From Beijerinckiaceae bacterium (GTDB taxonomy: Bacteria > Pseudomonadota > Alphaproteobacteria > Rhizobiales > Beijerinckiaceae): DNA of 8,989 nucleotides. Made by a program: the position numbers and the translations under genes. The notes beneath the pieces were generated by a model. That model saw only the letters and a program-made list of their open reading frames with translations, did not search any database and was not told the origin of the DNA. Location of the stretch: the NCBI GenBank assembly GCA_947455285.1, contig CANGOK010000130.1:1-8989 (forward strand), read 5' to 3'. Position 1 is the stretch's first letter. Every line of letters starts with the position of its first letter. Shown in pieces: positions 1 through 6,277 of this stretch.

Positions 1-1
1 C

Positions 2-1639
2 AAGCTCGAACCCGAAGCCGCCGAGGCCGTTACGACCCCCGGCGTTCCCGGTCCCTATGAGCGCAAGATCGCTCTTGAAGTCGGCGTTTCCGACAAGGGC
101 CGCCCCGGCGACAAATGGCTGATGGACACGGTGCGCTGGACATGGCGCACGCGCCTTCTCGTGCATCTCGCCGTCGATCTTCGCATGCGCCTGTGGCAGC
201 AGGCGGAGGAGGAGGGCGTGAAGGTCTTCGCCTCCAATCTGCGCGACCTCCTGCTTGCCGCGCCCGCCGGCGCGCGCGCCACCCTTGGACTTGATCCGGG
301 CTTCCGCACGGGCGTGAAGGTTGCGGTCATCGACGACACCGGCAAGGTCGTCGCGACCTGGGTCATCTATCCCCACGAGCCGCAGCGCCGCTGGGATGAC
401 GCCATCGGCGAATGCGCGCGCCTGTGCCGCGTGCACAAGGTGCAGCTCATCGCCATCGGCAACGGCACCGCCTCGCGCGAGACCGACAAGCTCGCGGGCG
501 AGATCATCCAGCGCAATCCCGAACTCAAGCTGACGAAGATCGTGGTGTCCGAAGCCGGCGCCTCGGTCTATTCGGCTTCCGCTTTCGCCAGCGCCGAATT
601 GCCCGACCTCGACGTGACCCTTCGCGGCGCCGTGTCGATCGCGCGCCGCCTGCAGGACCCGCTCGCCGAACTCGTGAAGATCGACCCCAAGTCCATCGGC
701 GTCGGCCAGTACCAGCACGATCTCGCCGAGGGCAAGCTTTCGCGTTCGCTCGACGCTGTTGTCGAAGACTGCGTGAACGCCGTGGGCGTCGATGTGAACA
801 CGGCTTCCGCGCCGCTGCTCGCGCGCGTGTCGGGCGTTGGCGAAAGCCTCGCGCAATCCATCGTCGCCTATCGCGACGCCAATGGTCCCTTCCGCAAGCG
901 CGCCGCGCTGAAGGATGTGCCGCGCCTTGGGCCGAAGGCCTTCGAACAATGCGCGGGCTTCCTGCGCATTCAGGGCGGCGATGATCCGCTTGACGCTTCA
1001 GGGGTGCATCCCGAAGCCTATCCACTCGTGCGCCGAATCATCGAGGCGACGAAGAGCGACATTCAGGTTCTCATCGGCAATGCGGGTCTGCTCCGCAAGG
1101 TGGACGCCAAGCAGTTCACCGACGAGCGTTTCGGCCTGCCGACCGTCACCGACATTCTGAAGGAGCTTGAAAAGCCCGGCCGCGATCCGCGCCCCGCCTT
1201 CAAGACGGCTGAGTTCAAGGAAGGCGTCGAGACCATCGACGATCTGCGCCCCGGCATGTTGCTCGAAGGCGTCGTGACCAATGTCGCCGCCTTCGGCGCC
1301 TTCGTGGACATTGGCGTGCATCAGGACGGTCTGGTGCATATCTCCGCCATGTCCAACACTTTCATCAAGGACCCGCGCGAGGCCGCAAAGCCCGGCGACA
1401 TCGTGAAGGTGAAGGTGCTGGAGGTCGACAAGCCCCGCAAGCGCATCTCGCTGACCATGCGCATGTCCGATGAGCCCGGCAAACCCCAACAAAGAGGCGG
1501 CGACCGCTCCGCGACTCCCGCGCAGACGCAGCGTCACCTAGCCAACCAGAACCGCCCCTCCCAAGGCGGCGGCATGGGCGCATTGGGCGGGGCGCTGGCG
1601 GACGCGATGAAAAGGGCGCAGCAGCCGCCGAAGCGGTGA
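2..1639 (+). CDS. tex: Tex family S1 RNA-binding transcription accessory protein (5' truncated)
   Basis: The frame is open from the first bases of the window, so the start and roughly the first 200-plus residues lie outside it; 545 residues are visible, against about 770 for the usual family member. Seen in order (visible-residue numbering): a YqgF/RNase H-like domain at about 95-220, opening with LGLDPGFRTG and containing the Tex-typical IGNGTASRE, SEAGASVYSAS and IGVGQYQHD motifs; helix-hairpin-helix repeats at about 265-335 (VSGVGESLAQSIV, VPRLGPKAFEQCAGF); and a C-terminal S1 domain at about 415-488 (GVVTNVAAFGAFVDIGVHQD, LVHIS, KRISLTMR). A Gly/Gln/Arg-rich tail follows. The family is cytoplasmic, binds nucleic acid and has been linked to transcription and RNA turnover; its YqgF domain is generally regarded as non-catalytic. 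The gene ends at TGA 1637-1639 and has no functional link to the downstream genes. Confidence 0.97.
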   Translation, partial: KLEPEAAEAVTTPGVPGPYERKIALEVGVSDKGRPGDKWLMDTVRWTWRTRLLVHLAVDLRMRLWQQAEEEGVKVFASNLRDLLLAAPAGARATLGLDPGFRTGVKVAVIDDTGKVVATWVIYPHEPQRRWDDAIGECARLCRVHKVQLIAIGNGTASRETDKLAGEIIQRNPELKLTKIVVSEAGASVYSASAFASAELPDLDVTLRGAVSIARRLQDPLAELVKIDPKSIGVGQYQHDLAEGKLSRSLDAVVEDCVNAVGVDVNTASAPLLARVSGVGESLAQSIVAYRDANGPFRKRAALKDVPRLGPKAFEQCAGFLRIQGGDDPLDASGVHPEAYPLVRRIIEATKSDIQVLIGNAGLLRKVDAKQFTDERFGLPTVTDILKELEKPGRDPRPAFKTAEFKEGVETIDDLRPGMLLEGVVTNVAAFGAFVDIGVHQDGLVHISAMSNTFIKDPREAAKPGDIVKVKVLEVDKPRKRISLTMRMSDEPGKPQQRGGDRSATPAQTQRHLANQNRPSQGGGMGALGGALADAMKRAQQPPKR

Positions 1640-1658
1640 GGCACAGCCTCTGTTCTTT
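1638..1658 (+). terminator. Weak candidate terminator after tex
   Basis: A perfect 5-bp stem GAGGC/GCCTC with an ACA loop starts inside the tex stop codon and is followed by the T-rich stretch TGTTCTTT. The stem is short and the T-run is interrupted, so termination would be inefficient at best. No better hairpin was seen in the next 150 bases. Confidence 0.35.
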
Positions 1659-1879
1659 AATTGCTAACAAGGGACGTAAGAGTCCGCTATCGGCATGGCT
1701 TCCGAAGCGGGCGTATACAGCCGACGTCGCTCCTTTTGCGATGACATAGCCTGCGCCATTCGTTGAGGGCTGCTAGCCGTCTCGCCCCGTATCGCATGGT
1801 GTGAGGGCATATCGTTTTTTAATTTCCATAAAGTAAAACTTAAGCTTATGCTGCTTCGAGAAATTTTTAATCCCTAGGA
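1640..1879. other. Non-coding spacer between tex and the pemK-like gene
   Basis: No convincing gene was found in this 240-base gap. The only ATG-started reading frame on the plus strand in its middle (ATG 1694) gives 23 codons with no recognisable features. The left part is GC-rich like the chromosome. The right part, from about 1810, becomes AT-rich (runs of T and A at 1815-1843 and 1861-1870), which matches the base composition of the following gene and suggests that the boundary of an acquired or anciently diverged segment lies inside the gap. Confidence 0.6.
1823..1852 (+). promoter_or_regulatory. Possible promoter of the pemK-like gene
   Basis: TTTCCA at 1823-1828 and TATGCT at 1847-1852, 18 bases apart, each match four of six positions of the sigma-70 consensus. 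They lie in the AT-rich stretch just ahead of the gene. In AT-rich DNA such matches arise easily by chance, so this is only a suggestion. Confidence 0.2.
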
Positions 1880-1885
1880 TTGCTG

Positions 1886-2311
1886 ATGGCCATTAAAGAG
1901 CATCCTCCAATCGGAACTGTTCTGATCTGCGATTTTCAAACTGATTTTAGGTTGCCCGAGATGATCAAGGTTCGTCCGGTCATCGTGATCAGCCCAAAAA
2001 TATCGGGACGTCCCGGACTATGCACAGTGGTCGCCTTAAGTACGACGCCGCCGGATCCGAAAATGCCTTTTCATGCCGAGATTTCATTCACCCCAAATCT
2101 TCCGCCGCCATGGGGCGCCGAAAAGATGTGGGTCAAGGGGGATATGATTTACGCCGTTGGCTTCCATCGACTGGATTTCATTAGATCCGGCAAGGATATC
2201 AATGGAAAAAGGACCTATTCGTTTGTTGCTGTTTCAGCGGATCAATTAAAGCTCGTCAGAGCGCTTGTCCTGCGTTCAATCGGCCTTTCAAGCTTGACAA
2301 AAAATTTGTGA
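1886..2311 (+). CDS. PemK/MazF family toxin-like protein, no adjacent antitoxin
   Basis: This is a 141-residue protein, slightly longer than classical MazF/PemK (about 110-120). Family hallmarks are the N-terminal beta strand GTVLICDF (10-17), KVRPVIVISP (28-37), TVVALSTTPP (47-56) and WVKGDMIYAVGFHRLD (82-97), which corresponds to the common 'KCDMLxTVSFxRL' segment but with Gly where Cys is frequent. R30 and the Ser/Thr cluster at 52-54 sit where MazF-type ribonucleases carry their conserved Arg and Ser/Thr. By family it would be a cytoplasmic sequence-specific endoribonuclease; activity here is inferred. ATG 1886 was chosen because AGGA at 1876-1879 lies 6 bases upstream; an in-frame TTG at 1880 is the alternative. 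No antitoxin gene is visible on either side. Codon choice (AAA, TTA, ATA, AGG) is AT-richer than in its neighbours, suggesting horizontal origin. The last codons contain the -35 box of the next promoter. Confidence 0.85.
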   Translation: MAIKEHPPIGTVLICDFQTDFRLPEMIKVRPVIVISPKISGRPGLCTVVALSTTPPDPKMPFHAEISFTPNLPPPWGAEKMWVKGDMIYAVGFHRLDFIRSGKDINGKRTYSFVAVSADQLKLVRALVLRSIGLSSLTKNL

Positions 2312-2321
2312 TATGTATTAC
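2294..2321 (+). promoter_or_regulatory. Sigma-70-type promoter inside the 3' end of the pemK-like gene
   Basis: A perfect -35 hexamer TTGACA (2294-2299) is followed after 16 bases by TATTAC (2316-2321), matching four of six -10 positions. The predicted transcription start is near 2328. The -35 box overlaps the last codons of the toxin-like gene. The promoter reads directly into the structured, terminator-ended region, which makes it more credible than a chance match. Confidence 0.5.
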
Positions 2322-2359
2322 TTTTTTTGTTAGCGGCTCTCGGACTGATTACAGCGATC

Positions 2360-2392
2360 CGCGTCTAAGACCCCACCCGGGGCGGTCACGCG
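2360..2392 (+). other. Stable internal hairpin of the candidate RNA
   Basis: The inverted repeat has two stacked segments: CGCGT/ACGCG (5 bp, outer) and GACC/GGTC (4 bp), extended by two C-G pairs across a single bulged C at 2383. A four-base 5' bulge (CTAA, 2365-2368) separates the segments. The C-rich apical loop (positions 2375-2380) would be exposed. There is no T-run after it, so it is a structural element rather than a terminator. Confidence 0.5.
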
Positions 2393-2428
2393 AAGGCCAT
2401 CAAAGCCTCTGCATGGCGTCAAATTCTG

Positions 2429-2460
2429 GGCGCGGCTCGCAAGGGTCGCGCCTTTTTCAT
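2429..2460 (+). terminator. Strong intrinsic terminator, 10-bp stem with GCAA tetraloop
   Basis: GGCGCGGCTC (2429-2438) pairs along its whole length with GGGTCGCGCC (2443-2452), with two G-U pairs, around a GCAA loop, a GNRA tetraloop closed by C-G. Five Ts (2453-2457) follow directly and then CATTTT. This is the most convincing intrinsic terminator in the window. It ends the candidate RNA and separates it from the importer genes by about 110 bases. Confidence 0.8.
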
Positions 2461-2484
2461 TTTAATGGCCGCCACTTCCCCTCA

Positions 2485-2514
2485 TTGCCCAGCCCCCGTT
2501 ACCTGCGCTACATT
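2485..2514 (+). promoter_or_regulatory. Possible promoter of the liv operon
   Basis: TTGCCC (2485-2490) and TACATT (2509-2514), 18 bases apart, each match four of six sigma-70 consensus positions, giving a start near 2521 and a 5' leader of about 50 nt before the binding-protein gene. If this is not real, the operon would depend on read-through from the TTGACA promoter upstream of the 2429-2460 terminator. Confidence 0.3.
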
Positions 2515-2569
2515 CCGCTCCCACGGCGCGCGGGACGTTTCAGAGCCAGCGCCTCAAGGAGACGCCAGT

Positions 2570-3697
2570 ATGATCACCCGTCGCTTAGCCCTCGCCGCAG
2601 CCTCGTTCGCCGCCATGATTTATGCAGGCGCCGCTGCGGCCCAGACACCCGTCACCATCGGCGCCATCGAGATCCTCACCGGCCCCAACAACAAATACGG
2701 CATCGCGATCAAGAACGGCTTCGATCTCGCTCTTGACGAGGTCAACAAGGCTGGCGGCGTGCTGGGGGCTCCGCTCGCCATCGCTTATGAGGATTCCGCC
2801 GGCAACAAGGATCAGGCTTTGAACGCCGCCCGCCAGCTCATCGGCGGCAAGAAGGTTCCGCTGATCCTCGGGCCCACCCTCTCCAATGAAATGTTCGCCG
2901 TCGGCCCCATCGCGGTCGAGCGCAAGATCCCGATCGTGGGCACGTCGACGACCGCCAACGGCATCACCGCCATCGGGCCTTATGTCTTCCGCACATCGCT
3001 GCCCGAGGCTGACGTCGTGCCTGTTACCCTTCGCACAGCCAAGGAGAAGCTTGGCGTGAAGAAGGTCGCCGTCATGTATGGCAATGACGACGCCTTCACC
3101 AAGTCCGGCTATGACGTGATGAAGGCCGCGCTCGAAAAGCTCGGCATCGAGACCCTGACGACCGAAACCTTCGGCGGCAAGGACACCGACTTCTCGGCCC
3201 AGCTCACCAAGATCAAGAGCCTGAACCCTGACGCCATCGTTGTCTCCGCGCTGGTGGAGGCGGGCGCGGGCATTCTGCTCGCCAAGAAGGCGCTGGGCAT
3301 CCCTGATAGCGTGCGCGTCATCGGCGGCAATGGCCTCAACTCGCCGCAGGTGCCGACAGTCGCGCGCGAGGCTGCCGATGGCACGCTCGTCGGCTCGCCC
3401 TGGTTCATCGACAAGCCTGACGCCGCCAACCAGAAGTTCGTCGCCGCCTATAAGGCGAAGTACAACATGGACCCTGACCAGTTCGCGGCTCAGGCCTATG
3501 ACACGCTCTTCATCGTCGCACAGGCGATCAAGGATGCGGGCGCGGCGAACCCCGAGAAGATCCGCGACGCCCTTGGCAAGGTGAAGCACAACGGCGTCAT
3601 GGGTCCGTTCTCCTTCACGCCCGACCGCGATCCCGCCGACACCTCTGGCGTCGTCGTGATCGAGATGAAGGGCGGCAAGTTCCAGATCTTCAAGTAA
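2570..3697 (+). CDS. livK: Branched-chain amino acid-type ABC transporter substrate-binding protein
   Basis: This 375-residue periplasmic binding protein belongs to the type I fold (Peripla_BP_6, HAAT family) and captures a small solute and delivers it to LivHM. Residues 1-24 form a signal peptide: basic MITRR, a hydrophobic stretch, and an Ala-rich cleavage region before QTPV. Typical segments are VTIGAIEILTGPN at the start of the mature protein, YEDSAGNKDQALNAARQLI (73-91), GPTLSNEM and PIVGTSTTANGI (121-132). No lipobox Cys is present, so it is a soluble periplasmic protein. ATG 2570 was chosen because AGGAG (2557-2561) lies 8 bases upstream and the signal peptide begins there; the in-frame ATG at 2465 would add 35 residues without a ribosome site and bury the signal sequence. 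The ligand cannot be read from the sequence: members of this family bind Leu/Ile/Val, other amino acids, amides, urea or aromatic acids. It is the first gene of the operon. Confidence 0.95.
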   Translation: MITRRLALAAASFAAMIYAGAAAAQTPVTIGAIEILTGPNNKYGIAIKNGFDLALDEVNKAGGVLGAPLAIAYEDSAGNKDQALNAARQLIGGKKVPLILGPTLSNEMFAVGPIAVERKIPIVGTSTTANGITAIGPYVFRTSLPEADVVPVTLRTAKEKLGVKKVAVMYGNDDAFTKSGYDVMKAALEKLGIETLTTETFGGKDTDFSAQLTKIKSLNPDAIVVSALVEAGAGILLAKKALGIPDSVRVIGGNGLNSPQVPTVAREAADGTLVGSPWFIDKPDAANQKFVAAYKAKYNMDPDQFAAQAYDTLFIVAQAIKDAGAANPEKIRDALGKVKHNGVMGPFSFTPDRDPADTSGVVVIEMKGGKFQIFK

Positions 3698-3704
3698 GAC
3701 CTGC

Positions 3705-3733
3705 GGCGCGTCGTTTTCAGCGGCGCGCCTTTT
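3705..3733 (+). terminator. Partial terminator / mRNA-stabilising hairpin between livK and livH
   Basis: GGCGCG (3705-3710) pairs with CGCGCC (3724-3729) around a 13-base loop and is followed by four Ts (3730-3733). The stem starts 7 bases after the livK stop and livH starts 15 bases after the T-run. Such a site would end some transcripts or protect the livK message from 3' decay, giving more binding protein than permease. The same six-base stem sequence forms the base of the terminator at 2429-2452. Confidence 0.6.
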
Positions 3734-3748
3734 CGCACGGTAGCACCG

Positions 3749-4627
3749 ATGCTCGCCCAGCAACTCGTCAACGGCCTCGTGGTCGGCTCGATCTATGCGC
3801 TCTTTGCGCTTGGATTCACGCTGATGTTCGGCGTGCTGGGCGTCATCAACCTGACCTATGGATTTTATCTTTCCATCGGCGCCTTTCTCGCGCTCTTCGC
3901 CACCCAGCACGGCGTCTCCATCTGGCTTGCTCTGCCCTTCGCGGCGCTCGCATGCGGCGCCATTGCGGTTGTGGTGGATGGATTGCTGCTGACACCGCTG
4001 CGCCGCGCCAAGGCGCCCGAGCTCGCTTCGCTGATGGTGACGCTTGGCGCGACGCTGCTGCTCTATTCGCTCGCCAACGCTGCGCTCAGCACAGACATCC
4101 GCCGCTTTCCGCCGAGCGTCATAGATGGTTCGGCGATTGATCTTCTTGGCGTGCGCGTCACACTCACCCAATGCCTCATCGTGGGTTCAGCTGGCGCCCT
4201 TGTCGCCGCCTTGCTCTGGCTGATGAATGGCTCGCGTCTCGGCATGGGCTTGCGCGCACTCGCCGAGCGGCCGGACACCGCCGCCCTCATGGGCGTCAAC
4301 GCGGGCGCGTTGGTGCGCCTGGTGTCGATGATCTCGGGCGGGCTTGCGGGCGCCTGCGGCGTTCTCATCGGGCTCAATTACAACGCCATCCAGCCCTATA
4401 TGGGCGAGGTCATGATGCTGAAGGGCTTCGCCGTGATCATCCTTGGCGGGCTCGGTGACATCAGGGGCGCGCTCGTGGCGGGGCTCATCATCGGTCTGCT
4501 CGAGACCCTGACGGCAGGCTATGTCGCTTCAAGCGTCAAGGACGCCGTCGGCTTCGCGCTGCTCGTGCTCACCCTCTGGATCCGTCCCTCGGGCCTCTTC
4601 GGCCGCATCGCCGTGAAGCGAGCCTGA
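3749..4627 (+). CDS. livH: Branched-chain amino acid-type ABC transporter permease LivH
   Basis: This 292-residue inner-membrane permease is one of the two channel subunits of the HAAT importer. The N-terminus is family-typical: NGLVVGSIYALFALGFTLMF (8-27), then VINLTYGFYLSIGAF (32-46), where many homologues have 'HG' in place of 'YG'. Hydrophobic stretches follow throughout. The cytoplasmic coupling loop that contacts the ATPases is GLRALAERPDTAALMGVN (167-184). The conserved block FAVIILGGLGDIRGALVAG (227-245) lies before the last membrane segments. The length is normal for the family. The ribosome site is weak (GGTAG, 3739-3743, 5 bases from the ATG), consistent with lower output than livK. 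The gene ends one base before the livM start. Confidence 0.95.
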   Translation: MLAQQLVNGLVVGSIYALFALGFTLMFGVLGVINLTYGFYLSIGAFLALFATQHGVSIWLALPFAALACGAIAVVVDGLLLTPLRRAKAPELASLMVTLGATLLLYSLANAALSTDIRRFPPSVIDGSAIDLLGVRVTLTQCLIVGSAGALVAALLWLMNGSRLGMGLRALAERPDTAALMGVNAGALVRLVSMISGGLAGACGVLIGLNYNAIQPYMGEVMMLKGFAVIILGGLGDIRGALVAGLIIGLLETLTAGYVASSVKDAVGFALLVLTLWIRPSGLFGRIAVKRA

Positions 4628-4628
4628 C

Positions 4629-5489
4629 ATGCCCGAATTCATCGACGATTTCCTCTTCACCTATCAGACGCTGGTCTATTCGCTCGGCATCAACGGCCTT
4701 CTCGCGCTCAGCATGTATGTGGTGCTGGCGCTGGGCCAGCTATCATTGGGGCAGGCGGCCTTCATGGGCATGGGCGCCTATGTGTCGGCGCTGCTGACGG
4801 TGAAAATAGGCGCGCCTTTCCTGTTGGTGTTGCTCGCTGCGATGCTCGTGCCTGCTTTGGCCGCGCTGATCGTCGGCGCGCCCACCCTGCGTTTGTCCGG
4901 TGTCTATCTCGCGCTCGCGACCATCGGGCTTGGCGAAGTGCAACGCATCTTCTTCCTCAATTCGGAACTGACCGGCGGCGCGCTGGGCCTCTCAGGGATC
5001 CCCATGAAAGGCGGGCTTGTTTCGATCTATGGCAGCCTCGGGCTGGCGCTTGTCGCATTCATTTTCGTGGCGCGCTCGAAGATCGGCCGCGCCATGGAGG
5101 CCATGCGTGAGGATGAGCTTGCGGCGGGCGCCCTTGGCGTCGATCTGCCCGCCTACAAGCTCGCAGCGCTCGTGGTCTCGGCCATGCTGGCGGGGCTCGC
5201 TGGCGCGCTCAACGCTCATGTCACATCCTTCATCTCGCCTGAGGACTATGGCTTCCACGCGGCGGTTTCGATTCTCTCCTATGCGCTGCTCGGTGGCATC
5301 GGCTCGCCCTTCGCTCCGGTGTTGGGCGCCTTCATCCTGACGCTTCTGCCGGAAGTCTTGCGCTCGCTTGCGGATTTCCGGGGCGTGGTCAACGGCGCGA
5401 TCATCGTTCTTGTCGTGATCTTCATGCCGCGCGGCCTCATGACCTGGCGCATGGGCCGCATCGGCGCCTCGACGCGGAGGCCCTCATGA
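4629..5489 (+). CDS. livM: Branched-chain amino acid-type ABC transporter permease LivM
   Basis: This 286-residue second channel subunit pairs with LivH. Recognisable segments are LALSMYVVLALGQLSLGQAA (25-44) followed by FMGMGAYVSALL, PTLRLSGVYLALATIGLGE (85-103), the coupling loop GRAMEAMREDELAAGALGVD (153-172), and SPEDYGFHAAVSILSYALLG (203-222) leading to GGIGSPFAPVLGAF. It lacks the long N-terminal extension of the enterobacterial protein (over 400 residues), so it is on the compact side, as is common in alphaproteobacteria. The C-terminus is basic (TWRMGRIGASTRRPS). A single base separates it from livH, and it overlaps livG by four bases at ATGA 5486-5489, so the genes are probably translationally coupled. 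Confidence 0.95.
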   Translation: MPEFIDDFLFTYQTLVYSLGINGLLALSMYVVLALGQLSLGQAAFMGMGAYVSALLTVKIGAPFLLVLLAAMLVPALAALIVGAPTLRLSGVYLALATIGLGEVQRIFFLNSELTGGALGLSGIPMKGGLVSIYGSLGLALVAFIFVARSKIGRAMEAMREDELAAGALGVDLPAYKLAALVVSAMLAGLAGALNAHVTSFISPEDYGFHAAVSILSYALLGGIGSPFAPVLGAFILTLLPEVLRSLADFRGVVNGAIIVLVVIFMPRGLMTWRMGRIGASTRRPS

Positions 5490-6277
5490 GCGCGCCGCGT
5501 CTTGAGATTGATGCGCTGACGGTTCGCTTCGGCGGCCTTGCGGCTGTCGATGATGTGTCCTTCGCCGTGGCGTCCGGAACGGTCCATGGTCTCATTGGGC
5601 CAAATGGCGCTGGCAAGACGACCATGTTCAACCTCATCTCGGGGCTCGTCCCGCCCAGCGCCGGCGCGATCCGCCTCGATGGCGAGCGCATCGACGCCTT
5701 GCCGAGTTGGGGCAGGGCGCGGCGCGGCCTTGCGCGCACCTTCCAGAACATCCGCATGTTTCAGGACATGAGCGCGCTTGAAACGGTCATGACGGGAATG
5801 CATTCGCGGCTCGACGAGAGCCTGCCCGCCGCGCTGCTGCGCATGGGCGGATTTCGCAAGGCCGAAAATGAGGCGCTTGCGAAGGCGTGGGAGCTGCTGG
5901 CCTTTGTGGGCCTCGCGGACGCCGCCCATCGGCGCTCCGGCGATCTGCCCTATGGCGACCAGCGCCGCCTCGAAATCGCCCGCGCCCTCGCTCTTGAGCC
6001 GCGCCTTTTGCTGCTCGATGAGCCCGCAGCGGGCATGAACCCTTCCGAGACCCTTGCGCTCGAAGCCTTGCTCGAAAAGCTCAAGGCGCAGGGGCTCACC
6101 ATTCTGCTCGTCGAGCACGACATGCATTTCGTCATGCGCCTTTGCGATGAGATCACCGTGCTGAACTTCGGCCGCAAGATTTCTGAAGGCGCGCCGCATA
6201 TGGTGCGGGCTGATCCCGTCGTGGTGGAGGCCTATCTCGGCGCCAAGGTCGCCCGTTCGCTGGAGGCGCCTCAATGA
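5486..6277 (+). CDS. livG: Branched-chain amino acid-type ABC transporter ATP-binding protein LivG
   Basis: This 263-residue cytoplasmic ATPase is one half of the nucleotide-binding heterodimer. Motifs are Walker A GPNGAGKT (38-45), Q-loop in RTFQNIRMF (Gln 87), the signature LPYGDQRRLEIARAL (154-168; the LivG-type 'YGxQRRLEIARAL' rather than LSGGQ), Walker B LLLLDEPAAGMNP (174-186) and the switch histidine in LLVEHDM (His 211). GMNPSET after Walker B and the C-terminal VVEAYLG are LivG hallmarks. All residues needed for ATP hydrolysis are present. The start is supported by GGAGG at 5476-5480, 5 bases upstream, inside the end of livM. It overlaps livF by four bases. Confidence 0.96.
   Translation: MSAPRLEIDALTVRFGGLAAVDDVSFAVASGTVHGLIGPNGAGKTTMFNLISGLVPPSAGAIRLDGERIDALPSWGRARRGLARTFQNIRMFQDMSALETVMTGMHSRLDESLPAALLRMGGFRKAENEALAKAWELLAFVGLADAAHRRSGDLPYGDQRRLEIARALALEPRLLLLDEPAAGMNPSETLALEALLEKLKAQGLTILLVEHDMHFVMRLCDEITVLNFGRKISEGAPHMVRADPVVVEAYLGAKVARSLEAPQ

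Larger units (their letters stand above)
2328..2460 (+). ncRNA. Candidate structured small RNA or leader RNA upstream of the liv operon
   Basis: This region of about 130 nt has a promoter at its left end, an intrinsic terminator at its right end and no credible gene within. Hairpin 1 spans 2360-2392: CGCGT (2360-2364) pairs with ACGCG (2388-2392), then, after an unpaired CTAA on the 5' side, GACC (2369-2372) pairs with GGTC (2384-2387), and CC/GG close a small loop. The middle can form either AGGC (2394-2397) with GCCT (2405-2408) or GCCAT (2396-2400) with ATGGC (2413-2417); these two helices exclude each other. The terminator hairpin follows at 2429-2452. I do not recognise the sequence as a known Rfam family, and I see no signature of SAM-II, TPP, FMN, cobalamin or glycine riboswitches. 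It could be a free trans-acting sRNA or an attenuated 5' leader of the importer operon starting at 2570. Boundaries are predictions. Confidence 0.5.

Noticed and set aside
1694..1765. Small frame upstream of the pemK-like gene as a possible antitoxin
   Set aside because: It is 23 codons, has no ribosome site and no antitoxin-like DNA-binding or helical features.
2328..2460. Leader-peptide attenuation (Leu/Ile/Val codon run) for the liv operon
   Set aside because: The only ATG-started frame before the terminator (ATG 2413) has no cluster of branched-chain amino acid codons and does not stop before the hairpin, so a classical ilv/leu-type leader peptide is not supported.
2465..2569. N-terminal extension of LivK from ATG 2465
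   Set aside because: There is no ribosome site, and the signal peptide and AGGAG site clearly place the start at 2570.
2308..2736. 142-codon plus-strand frame spanning the candidate RNA and the start of livK
   Set aside because: Its translation is an Arg/Ser/Pro/His-rich shadow, it runs through a strong terminator hairpin and it overlaps the livK signal peptide in another frame.
2585..4171. 528-codon open frame on the minus strand opposite livK and livH
   Set aside because: It is a shadow of the GC-rich codon bias. The plus strand here encodes a clear signal-peptide binding protein and a LivH permease, and the antisense translation is a low-complexity Arg/Glu/Gly/His-rich product with no family features.
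5279..6274. 331-codon minus-strand open frame opposite livM and livG
   Set aside because: The plus strand carries intact LivM and all ATPase motifs of LivG in frame; the antisense product has no recognisable domain.
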